From Bacteroidota bacterium (GTDB lineage Bacteria; Bacteroidota; Bacteroidia; AKYH767-A; OLB10): 64,000 nt of DNA. How positions within the stretch are numbered: the stretch's first letter is position 1; the number at the start of each line of letters is the position of its first letter. Positions 55,377-62,920 of this stretch are shown piece after piece. The notes under the pieces are model-generated. The model saw only the letters and a program-made list of their open reading frames with translations. It searched no databases and had not been told where the DNA came from. A program made the translations under genes and the position numbers. The DNA lies in NCBI GenBank assembly GCA_016713925.1, contig JADJOH010000007.1, forward strand, positions 421,501-485,500, given 5' to 3'.

Positions 55377-56858
55377 TTACTGAATGACAAATCTTTTCGT
55401 CACCAAAGCTTTTCCATCATTGATACGTAAGAAGTAAATTCCCGAAGGTTGATTGGTATAATCAAGAGGAAGAGTGTATTGCTCGGAATCAGAATTGATA
55501 TCAATTTTATCAATTATAGTCCCGAGGATATTAACAATCTCAAGATTGTAATTAGAGTTAGCCTTTCCTAATAGTTCAAGACTGAAAATGCCGGAGTTTG
55601 GATTGGGAACTATGTTTAAGTCGAAGCTGAGTTCACCATCGGGAAGTTCAATGCCGTCCTCTTCACGGAGTGATGAGGTGGTGAATTGTTTTAATGAGCC
55701 CCAGCCGGAAACAAAATTACCAGAACTGTCGCACTTTGCTTTTACTTGCCAATCATACGAGGTGCCGGCTAATAAATTGTTTAACTGATAAGCATTGGTT
55801 TTGCCCGAGTTGACAATGGTCCAGGTTAAAACAGAAGATTTACGGTACCTCACCTGATGAGTGTTTACACAGCTGCCTTTTTTCCAGGTGAGTTTTGCAG
55901 CCGTAGCGGTGATATTTCGCGCTTGACGGTTGCCTGGAGCGGAACAAGTGGTGGATTCGTTGCAGTTTTGAATTAACGTTACAGCGTTGTCATTCGACAA
56001 TAAACTTTGCATAGCGTACCAGGATGTGCAATTGTTTTTCAATCGATAATCAAAATAAGGAAGCAGATATTTTGTAACGAGTGATTGTTGAACCGTGCGA
56101 CTAATGGTAGGTCCGGGTGAACAAGTTGATTCTCCAAATGAACAATTGAAATTAGAATTGGCAAACTGACAATGACTTCCGCCAATTAGATTGATGAAAC
56201 TCTTGCAATCCGCACCGGCGCTATTGTAAATTAACTGACTATGTTGTCCGGCAGGAGTCACGCAGTCATTGCCACCCGCGAAAACCAATGTTGGGATAGT
56301 AATGTTCTGTGCTGCCGAGGATGCTGCAGGATTGGTTTCGGCGGGCGCTAAGCCTACGACAGTGGTTATAGCTGAATTGTATTGGATAGCAAGAAAAGAT
56401 GCGCCTCCGCCCATGGAATGCCCCATTACAGCAGATTTGGCGGAAACTTTATTAAAGAACAAGTTCCCGGAGCTGCTACCCGAATTACGCAAAGCGGTCA
56501 CAACAAAAGCCAGATCCTTTCCGAAATTAGTATGGTTGGGTAGAATTCCACCTTCCGTTTTGGGTAATGCAACAATATATCCTGCCGGAACCAATGCTGA
56601 CCAGATATTTTGGTAAGCTGACACGGTCATCACGAAACCATGACCGAAAACAATTACCGGAAACTTTTCTCCATTGCTGCCTGCAACAGAAGAGTTGCTG
56701 CCAGGTGAAACGGCCGGATAGTATATGTCGGTTTCTATGGCTCTGTTCCCACGTGAAGGATCAGTAAAGGTAACAGTGGTGTTTCCGATGGCAAAGGGCT
56801 GTGCTTGCAGGAAATGAGAACAGCTCAGTAATGCGATAATTAGTAGGAGTCTTTTCAT
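55377..56858 (-). CDS. Secreted alpha/beta hydrolase (PETase/cutinase-like) with Fn3 and T9SS sorting domain
   Basis: A 493-residue protein. Signal peptide 1-19; hydrolase domain about 20-300 with the lipase box GHSMGGG (Ser148), GGNDCVTP (Asp198) and GGSHCQF (His229) as a plausible catalytic triad; FPVIVFGHGF near 66 is the oxyanion strand. Cys pairs near the triad may form disulfides. Fn3 module about 308-395 (CSAPGNRQARNITATAAKLT), then a Por-type sorting domain (NIVPNPNSGIFSLEL to RFVIQ) from about 415. The arrangement resembles Bacteroidota polyester hydrolases; substrate unproven. No clear promoter seen. Confidence 0.8.
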   Translation of the reverse strand: MKRLLLIIALLSCSHFLQAQPFAIGNTTVTFTDPSRGNRAIETDIYYPAVSPGSNSSVAGSNGEKFPVIVFGHGFVMTVSAYQNIWSALVPAGYIVALPKTEGGILPNHTNFGKDLAFVVTALRNSGSSSGNLFFNKVSAKSAVMGHSMGGGASFLAIQYNSAITTVVGLAPAETNPAASSAAQNITIPTLVFAGGNDCVTPAGQHSQLIYNSAGADCKSFINLIGGSHCQFANSNFNCSFGESTCSPGPTISRTVQQSLVTKYLLPYFDYRLKNNCTSWYAMQSLLSNDNAVTLIQNCNESTTCSAPGNRQARNITATAAKLTWKKGSCVNTHQVRYRKSSVLTWTIVNSGKTNAYQLNNLLAGTSYDWQVKAKCDSSGNFVSGWGSLKQFTTSSLREEDGIELPDGELSFDLNIVPNPNSGIFSLELLGKANSNYNLEIVNILGTIIDKIDINSDSEQYTLPLDYTNQPSGIYFLRINDGKALVTKRFVIQ

Positions 56859-57041
56859 TTTATTCGATGTATATAATCTCTTAACAGTTGGAGAGAGATT
56901 TTGTTTGATTCTCCATCTCTGTAGACCGGGTAGGTCCGGAATTAAATGGGTTTAATCCCTATGTAATCCATAATAAGCAATATACAACAAACAAAGTTGC
57001 AAAATAGAAATATTTCTTAATTTTCATCTTTAATCAGGGCC

Positions 57042-57536
57042 ATGAATGAACTAAAACCACTTATCGACAAGAAAATTCTACTCGAGAAGTACCCCGGGAA
57101 AGGGGGCTGGACATATGGACGGATTCCGGAAATTAAAAAAGGCAAAGACACCCCATTTGGTTGGGTGAAAGTGCGCGGTTCAATTGATGGGTATGAAATT
57201 AAAAAATATCATTTAATGCCGATGGGGAATGGAATGCTGTTTATTCCGGTGAAAGCATCTATTCGCAAAGCAATAAATAAAGGCGCGGGTGATTATGTCC
57301 ATATCGTTCTTTACCCAGACCATGAGCCATTGGATATTCCGGAGGAGATGCTTCTTTGTTTGGAGGATGAACCGGAGGCACTTCAATTTTACAATACACT
57401 GTCGGATAGCGAAAAAAAATATTACATCGACTGGGTGTATTCAGCAAAAAAAGAAGAAACAAAAATCAATAGATTGGCCGCAACAGTAAATCGGTTGGCT
57501 CAAAAATTAAAACGCTTCGATCCGGGAAAAGTGTAG
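57042..57536 (+). CDS. YdeI/OmpD-associated family protein (DUF1905 plus OmdA)
   Basis: A 164-residue cytoplasmic-looking protein. The first ~90 residues look like DUF1905 (FGWVKVRGSIDGYEIKKYHL near 45-64, then IPVKASIRKAINKGAGD), and the second part like the bacteriocin-protection OmdA domain (SDSEKKYYIDWVYSAKKEET near 122). No catalytic motif is known. It has no partner nearby; the gene is followed by a hairpin and is convergent with efp. Promoter evidence is weak (GTTG-N18-TAATTTTC before the ATG). Confidence 0.75.
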   Translation: MNELKPLIDKKILLEKYPGKGGWTYGRIPEIKKGKDTPFGWVKVRGSIDGYEIKKYHLMPMGNGMLFIPVKASIRKAINKGAGDYVHIVLYPDHEPLDIPEEMLLCLEDEPEALQFYNTLSDSEKKYYIDWVYSAKKEETKINRLAATVNRLAQKLKRFDPGKV

Positions 57537-57618
57537 GATAATAGGATGTAATTTGCCTGTAAAAAGATAGGATCTCGCAATGTCTGAAATAACCATTTTA
57601 CTACAACAAATATCAAAA

Positions 57619-57645
57619 AAAGCCCTTCCATTTAAGAAGAGCTTT
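57619..57645. terminator. Hairpin between the YdeI-like gene and efp
   Basis: AAAGCCCTTC (57619-57628) pairs with GAAGAGCTTT (57636-57645) with one mismatch, preceded by an A-run, so it ends in T-rich RNA on the minus strand. It could terminate efp and, less well, the plus-strand gene. Confidence 0.5.
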
Positions 57646-57677
57646 CGTAATCCGTACTTAATTAATCGTCTCTGAAA

Positions 57678-57740
57678 ATTCGTATATTTCGTAATTCGTA
57701 ATTCGTATATTTCGTATTTCGTATTTCGTATTTCGTATTC
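57678..57740. repeat. ATTTCGT heptamer array abutting efp
   Basis: Four perfect ATTTCGT copies (57709-57736) preceded by degenerate ATTCGTA(T) units. The array touches the efp stop codon (57741) with no gap. Period mostly 7, as in the array at 55233-55371 but of different sequence. Confidence 0.85.
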
Positions 57741-58301
57741 TTATTTTACGCGCTCCACATAAGCTCCCGTCCGCGTATCAACTTTCACCTTATCTCCTTC
57801 ATTTACAAAAAGGGGTACGTTAACAGTAGCACCATTGTCAAGTGTAGCCGGTTTCAAAGTGTTAGTAGCTGTATCGCCTTTTAATCCGGGTTCACAATAG
57901 CTGATAACCAATTCCACAAATGTGGGTGGTTCAGCGAGAATAACATTATCACCTTCAAATGATACTTTCACTTCCATACCTTCTTTAAGGAAAACAAATG
58001 AGTCACCAAACAACTCCTTAGGAACAGGAACTTGTTCGAAGTTTTCCTTATCCATACAGACAAGAAAATCTGCATCGTTGTAGAGAAACTCCATCAGTTT
58101 ATATTCAACACGGGCAATTTCTACTTCTTCGCCTGAACGAAAACGGTTTTCTACGGTTTTGCCTGTTTTAAGATTTTTCATCTTACCCTGATAAAAGGCA
58201 CGTAAATTCCCCGGAGTACGGTGTTGCCATTCTATGATCTGACAGAGTTCGCCGTTGTAGCGTAATACGGTACCAACGGATACATCGCCTGTATTTGCCA
58301 T
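57741..58301 (-). CDS. efp: Translation elongation factor P with Asn at the tip
   Basis: A 186-residue EF-P that relieves polyproline stalling. Three domains are visible: KOW-like 1-65, OB 66-128, and OB 129-186 (GDKVKVDTRTGAYVERV at the end). The first-domain loop reads TPGNLRAF: the position of the usual modified Lys34 (E. coli PGKG) holds Asn32, with Arg34 two residues on. So the EpmA (Lys) and EarP (Arg) modifications do not apply directly. The gene has no obvious promoter; its 3' end abuts a heptamer repeat. Confidence 0.94.
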   Translation of the reverse strand: MANTGDVSVGTVLRYNGELCQIIEWQHRTPGNLRAFYQGKMKNLKTGKTVENRFRSGEEVEIARVEYKLMEFLYNDADFLVCMDKENFEQVPVPKELFGDSFVFLKEGMEVKVSFEGDNVILAEPPTFVELVISYCEPGLKGDTATNTLKPATLDNGATVNVPLFVNEGDKVKVDTRTGAYVERVK

Positions 58302-58354
58302 CTTGATTTTTGTTAAATGTTTAAATGAATACTGTAGTTCAAATTCTTTTTAAT

Positions 58355-58390
58355 AAAGAAGGCAGAGTAGATAACCCTGCCTTTCTTTTT
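58355..58390 (-). terminator. Terminator of the rpsF-rpsR-rplI operon
   Basis: AAAGAAGGCAG (58355-58365) pairs with CTGCCTTTCTTT (58377-58388) with one bulged base and an 11-nt loop, lying 15 bp past the rplI stop and flanked by T-runs on the minus strand. Confidence 0.7.
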
Positions 58391-58404
58391 TATTTCATCA
58401 TCGA

Positions 58405-58851
58405 TTAACCTTCTGCTACTTCGAAGTTCAACTTAGCGCGGATGTCGCGGTGAACAATAACTTCAGCAGTATAATTTCCGGTTTTCTTGATATGTTCTTC
58501 AGGCATTACCACTTGCTTCTTGTCGATAGCATAACCCATTGATTTGAGTTTATCGACGAGTTGCTGAGAAGTAACAGATCCGAAGAGTTTGCCATTTTCA
58601 CCCACCTTGGCTCCAATAGAAAGTGTAACACCTTCAAGGGCTGCAGCCAGTTTATCGGCATCCATGCGGAGCTTGCCGATCTTGTGGGCACGCTGTTTTA
58701 CTACTTCAGCGTGAATCTTTTTGTTGGTATCGTTGGCAATTACTGCATATCCGTTAGGGATAAGATAATTGCGACCATAACCGTTACGCACTTTTACGAT
58801 ATCGTCAGCGTAACCAAGGTTTTTTACGTCCTGTTTGAGAATGATTTCCAT
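58405..58851 (-). CDS. rplI: 50S ribosomal protein L9
   Basis: 148 residues: MEIILKQDVKNLGYADDIVK at the start, then VRNGYGRNYLIPNGYAV, a long connecting helix near 41-75 and a C-terminal RNA-binding domain (GENGKLFGSVTSQQLVDKL). L9 spans the side of the 50S. Last gene of its operon after rpsR. Confidence 0.96.
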   Translation of the reverse strand: MEIILKQDVKNLGYADDIVKVRNGYGRNYLIPNGYAVIANDTNKKIHAEVVKQRAHKIGKLRMDADKLAAALEGVTLSIGAKVGENGKLFGSVTSQQLVDKLKSMGYAIDKKQVVMPEEHIKKTGNYTAEVIVHRDIRAKLNFEVAEG

Positions 58852-58859
58852 GGCTTAGC

Positions 58860-59138
58860 TTATTTTAGTAAATCGGTTACGTAAGGCATCAAGGCGAGGT
58901 GACGTGCACGCTTTACTGCTTGTCCAACCTTACGTTGAAACTTCAGTGAAGTTCCTGTAAGACGACGTGGCAGTAATTTACCTTGTTCATTTACAAATTT
59001 GGTGAGGAAGGTGGCATCTTTATAATCGATGTACTTAATGCCCATCTTCTTGAAACGGCAGTATTTTTTCTTTTGTACCTCCACTGCCGGGGGATTCAGG
59101 AATCGGATGTTGCCCGATGCATTTGCTGTTGTCGACAT
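58860..59138 (-). CDS. rpsR: 30S ribosomal protein S18
   Basis: 92 residues: KKKYCRFKKMGIKYIDYKDA near 23-42, ILPRRLTGTSLKFQRKV-type segment (LLPRRLTGTSLKFQRKVGQA) and ARHLALMPYV. Pairs with S6 on the platform. 8 bp before rplI. Confidence 0.96.
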   Translation of the reverse strand: MSTTANASGNIRFLNPPAVEVQKKKYCRFKKMGIKYIDYKDATFLTKFVNEQGKLLPRRLTGTSLKFQRKVGQAVKRARHLALMPYVTDLLK

Positions 59139-59149
59139 GTTTTGGTGGT

Positions 59150-59509
59150 TTAGTTAACTGCTTCTTCTTGTTTCTTTTGGGTTGCGTTTTTGCGTTTTCT
59201 CTCATTGTAAGCTACCGCATGTTTGTCAAGAGCAATAGTGAGGAAACGCATAATACGCTCATCCCGCTTGTATTCGACTTCAATCTTCGCTACCAGAGTA
59301 GGTTCAGCTTGAAATTCAAATAAAAAGTAGAACCCTGTGTTCTTCTTTTGAATCGGGTAAGCCAGTTTGCGTAATCCCCAATTGTTCTCGTGAACAATTA
59401 TGGCACCGCTGTCGGTGAGGAATTTACGATACTTTGCAACCGCTTCATCTACTTGCTCCTGAAGCAATACAGGAGTAAGGACGATTACGGTTTCATAGGT
59501 TTTTTTCAT
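59150..59509 (-). CDS. rpsF: 30S ribosomal protein S6
   Basis: 119 residues from the ATG at 59509 (MKKTYETVIVLTPVL); an upstream in-frame ATG runs through the promoter and is rejected. NWGLRKLAYPIQKKNTGFYF near 43-62 is conserved. The C-terminal Lys/Glu tail is a common S6 feature. 11 bp before rpsR. Confidence 0.96.
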   Translation of the reverse strand: MKKTYETVIVLTPVLLQEQVDEAVAKYRKFLTDSGAIIVHENNWGLRKLAYPIQKKNTGFYFLFEFQAEPTLVAKIEVEYKRDERIMRFLTIALDKHAVAYNERKRKNATQKKQEEAVN

Positions 59510-59538
59510 TGTAACTGGTTTTTTCCATTTAAGGACTG

Positions 59539-59570
59539 CAAAAGTATGAAAAATTGGTGGAGTTGACAAG
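59539..59570 (-). promoter_or_regulatory. Promoter of the rpsF-rpsR-rplI operon
   Basis: On the minus strand CTTG (59570-59567), a 20-bp spacer and TACTTTTG (59546-59539) match the Bacteroidota consensus. The start would be near 59533, about 24 nt before the rpsF ATG. Confidence 0.7.
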
Positions 59571-60130
59571 CCGAATTTAATATTTTTATTTGATGAAATG
59601 ATTTATTAATCAGGTGTTTAGGTGCCTACTTTGCTTATTTGACCTTGATTTTAAAAATTCCACTTGCAAAAGTCAGGTTGTTTTTGTGGACGATTGTTTT
59701 CTTATAAAACGCTTTAAAATAATATTCTCGTTTTAAGATAATATTGATAATCAATTCTTTAAAAACATGGTGGTTGCTGGCAAATATTTTCTTGTGAAAT
59801 GGAAGTTTTCATGACTTTTTACATAGGGTACATCCATGAATATAAATTGATTTAATAAATTATTAAAAGTATAAAATAAGTCTTGCATTGAATGGAATAA
59901 ACTCCTACATTTACTTGCTATCCTGGCAAATGCTATGAAAATATTTCTAATAGAAAAACATCTGTTAAACGTGATGCAAAGAAAAATACTGTTTTATAGT
60001 TAAAAGCTTTCCTGTGTAGTTTTTCACCCGCAATGGGGATAGACTCATGAATTGCTTTTCATTAAATTGTTTAAATTAAGTTGCTATTGAGCAACCACTA
60101 AATTCAATCAAACCTAAAACCTTATATTTT
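59571..60130. other. Long intergenic region (about 560 bp)
   Basis: AT-rich, no gene visible on either strand. It contains a possible plus-strand promoter TTG-N20-TACATTTA (59883-59913), which would leave a leader of about 210 nt before the beta-helix gene. I saw no obvious riboswitch-type conserved core. Confidence 0.45.
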
Positions 60131-62815
60131 ATGAAAAACGAAAACCGAAATGTTTGTTATAAATCGTTCCAGTCTTCCATCTGCAAATTTCTTCTAACAA
60201 TTATATTATGTGGATTATCTAGCTTACAATCTAATGCACAGTCCTTCACTCGATCAACATTTAACGATTCGTTTAGTCCTATCTCTCTGGGAAGCGGAGC
60301 CATTGAATCCACAGCCACAGGGGATAATGCAAATCAAACCAATATACCGATTGGATTTAATTTTGCTTATGGAGATAGTATTTTTTCAAATCTCGGACTT
60401 AGTACAAACGGATTGATTTGGTTTGATGCAATTGCTCCGCTTGCAACAGTAGGTAATGTCAATCTGGTTACAACAGGTGCACCAAATCAAAGTCTTGCTC
60501 CCTGGTGTAATAATTTAATTGACGATGCTTCTTCAAGTATTCTTTATCAAACAGCAGGGGCACCGGGCAGTCAAACTTTTACCATTCAATACACCAATTA
60601 TCCAACGTTTACAGGCATTCCCGGAAGTAATGTGAGAATGAATTGTCAGGTGATAATTTATGAAACGACGAATGTTGTTGAGTTCAAATATGGAGCTCTA
60701 ACTGTGATTGGCGCTCAAGCTACCAGTGGTGGTGCGATGATCGGAATGGAATGGGGTACAGGTGGAGGTGGCAAGTTTATCGATGCAATTACGGGTTCTT
60801 CCATTGTGAGTCATCGTATGTTGAGTCCGCTTAGTGGTTGGCCCACGTACCATTTCAGATTTACTCCGGGAGCCCCAACAGCCATTGCCTCAGGAACCTA
60901 CAATGTGGGCGTGGGACAAACTTACCCAAGTTTAACGTTGGCAATAGCAGATGTGAATCACAGAGGGATTTCAGGTGCTGTTACTTTAAATTTAACCGAT
61001 CTTCAATACGATACTACGGCTTTAAATGGGAGTAACATATTTCCAATTTTCGTGGCAACTCCAAATTCAAGTGATACTAATAGATTGACAATTGCTAAAA
61101 CAGGCGATCCGGCAACATTGGCTTATAGAGGGTCCAGTGTATCTGCTTCCGGAGCTGGATTCGGTACCGGTGTGGCTACTGCTGCCATCGGACATGCCAG
61201 TGAGCCGTTACTGGGAGTTTGTGCTTCTTACACTACCCTTAGGAATCTCAATCTAATTACTCACGGAGCTCCTCAGACTGTTGAAATCGGATTAGCTGTT
61301 TTTGAATTGTCTGGAAACAGAGGAGCCCAATATAATTATTTTGATAAAATATCTGTTAACTTAAACCGGGCTCATGGAAATGATGTTTATGGAATTGCTT
61401 CTTTTAGTACTATATCTACAGGTGGATTTGCCGGAACCAATTCTTATAATACCTATCGCGATTTAAATATAAAAGATTGTAATGTTGGTATTAGTATATC
61501 AGCTCCGAATAATGCAACAGGTCCGGCAGATGAAGGAAATAAAATAATATCATCTTCCTGCAATACTTTCAATTACATTGGTGATCCTAACACTCCGGAT
61601 GACATCATCGGAGGAGGAAGCTTTGGCGTTTCAATAGCTGGTCAAAATGAATTTGTGGTTCGCAATTGTGTTATTCAAAATATTACAGGCACTAGTTCGC
61701 TTGGGGATGTAGATGGAATTGTGGTGGTAAGTTCATATGGGGCAAATGAAATCAGCAATAATATCATTCGAAATTTGCGTCGAAGCAGTACTACAATACA
61801 ATCAAATCATTTTGTTTCAGGAATCAGGATTAACTGGAATAATCAAACCATGACGTATAAAATATTTAACAACAGTATTAGCAAGTTATTGACTTCTTAT
61901 ACTGCTGCATCAACTACAGTTACAGCTATCATTGGAATTTATTATCAAGATAGCGGCGCTGGTAATGTAACCTCTGAAATTTTTAATAATAGTATTAGCT
62001 TGAATGGCAGCACTTTCCCGAATGCATCATCTACATGTTTATCAATTATCAATACCGGATTGAATTTTAGCATTAAAAATAATGTTTTTGCAAATTTTAC
62101 TTCGGCTCAGACCGGTGTTGCTTTTCACAGTTGTTTTTACACGAATACTATTAATAGATATGGAAACGCTTTGTCTTTGTCAGATTACAATAACTATTAT
62201 TTAGCAGATACTACAAATGGTAATTTGTTCCGTGCTACCACTGTGAATCATACCAGTTTGGCATCATGGCAAGCTGCAATGACTTTAAATCCAAATTCGG
62301 ATATTAATTCGCAAGTTGCGAATCCCGGTTTTGTAAATAATGCTACTGATTTACATGGCACTTTGTCCTCTTCATCATTGGATGGCACAGGAACCACACC
62401 TCCCGGCTTTGCAGGGTTGGATATTGATTGTGAGCCCCGGAATTTCCCATATGATATCGGATTCGATGATTTTACAAATAATATGATCAGACTTGATCTT
62501 AAAGTTTTATTAGAAGGATATTATAATGGTAGTGGATTTTTGAATCCGGTTTTATTTAATTCCGGAGAGGATGTCAGCAATCAAATTTCTGATACAATTA
62601 CAGTCGAATTAAGAAACCCGACCGCTCCTTATGCGGTTGCTGCCACCAAGTCGGTACTCCTAAAAACCGACGGAAATGCAATAGTTTATCTGCCATTAGC
62701 AATATCCGGAGGTAGTTATTATATAGTAGTTAAAGCCAGAAACACCATTGAAACATGGAGTAAATTGCCGGTTACCTTTGGTAGTTTAACTTCATATGAA
62801 TTTAAAGAGAATTAA
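60131..62815 (+). CDS. Secreted right-handed beta-helix surface protein, C-terminus lacking a sorting domain
   Basis: An 894-residue protein. Signal peptide about 20-36 (SLQSNAQ) after a longer-than-usual charged start. N-terminal jelly-roll-like region (IPIGFNFAYGDSIFSNLGLS near 74), then a beta-helix section about 265-700 with regular NNxIxN repeats (NEISNNIIRNL, FNNSISKLL, FNNSISLNG, IKNNVFANF). The end (LDLKVLLEGYYN, VELRNPTAPYAV, YYIVVKARNTIETWSKLP) matches the module that normally leads to a dockerin or sorting tail, but the frame stops right after at SYEFKEN. No tail is found in other frames. Confidence 0.78.
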   Translation: MKNENRNVCYKSFQSSICKFLLTIILCGLSSLQSNAQSFTRSTFNDSFSPISLGSGAIESTATGDNANQTNIPIGFNFAYGDSIFSNLGLSTNGLIWFDAIAPLATVGNVNLVTTGAPNQSLAPWCNNLIDDASSSILYQTAGAPGSQTFTIQYTNYPTFTGIPGSNVRMNCQVIIYETTNVVEFKYGALTVIGAQATSGGAMIGMEWGTGGGGKFIDAITGSSIVSHRMLSPLSGWPTYHFRFTPGAPTAIASGTYNVGVGQTYPSLTLAIADVNHRGISGAVTLNLTDLQYDTTALNGSNIFPIFVATPNSSDTNRLTIAKTGDPATLAYRGSSVSASGAGFGTGVATAAIGHASEPLLGVCASYTTLRNLNLITHGAPQTVEIGLAVFELSGNRGAQYNYFDKISVNLNRAHGNDVYGIASFSTISTGGFAGTNSYNTYRDLNIKDCNVGISISAPNNATGPADEGNKIISSSCNTFNYIGDPNTPDDIIGGGSFGVSIAGQNEFVVRNCVIQNITGTSSLGDVDGIVVVSSYGANEISNNIIRNLRRSSTTIQSNHFVSGIRINWNNQTMTYKIFNNSISKLLTSYTAASTTVTAIIGIYYQDSGAGNVTSEIFNNSISLNGSTFPNASSTCLSIINTGLNFSIKNNVFANFTSAQTGVAFHSCFYTNTINRYGNALSLSDYNNYYLADTTNGNLFRATTVNHTSLASWQAAMTLNPNSDINSQVANPGFVNNATDLHGTLSSSSLDGTGTTPPGFAGLDIDCEPRNFPYDIGFDDFTNNMIRLDLKVLLEGYYNGSGFLNPVLFNSGEDVSNQISDTITVELRNPTAPYAVAATKSVLLKTDGNAIVYLPLAISGGSYYIVVKARNTIETWSKLPVTFGSLTSYEFKEN

Positions 62816-62831
62816 AGATGAAGCTATACCG

Positions 62832-62855
62832 GAACAGTGAATTGAAGTACTGTTC
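62832..62855 (+). terminator. Possible terminator of the beta-helix gene
   Basis: GAACAGT (62832-62838) and ACTGTTC (62849-62855) form a 7-bp stem with a 10-nt loop and are followed by AGTTTTA, 16 bp past the stop codon. Confidence 0.5.
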
Positions 62856-62920
62856 AGTTTTATAGGAAATTGACTCTTGAGGGAGTAGGAAAGAGGATGC
62901 TTAAAAGTAAAAGGTAATCC

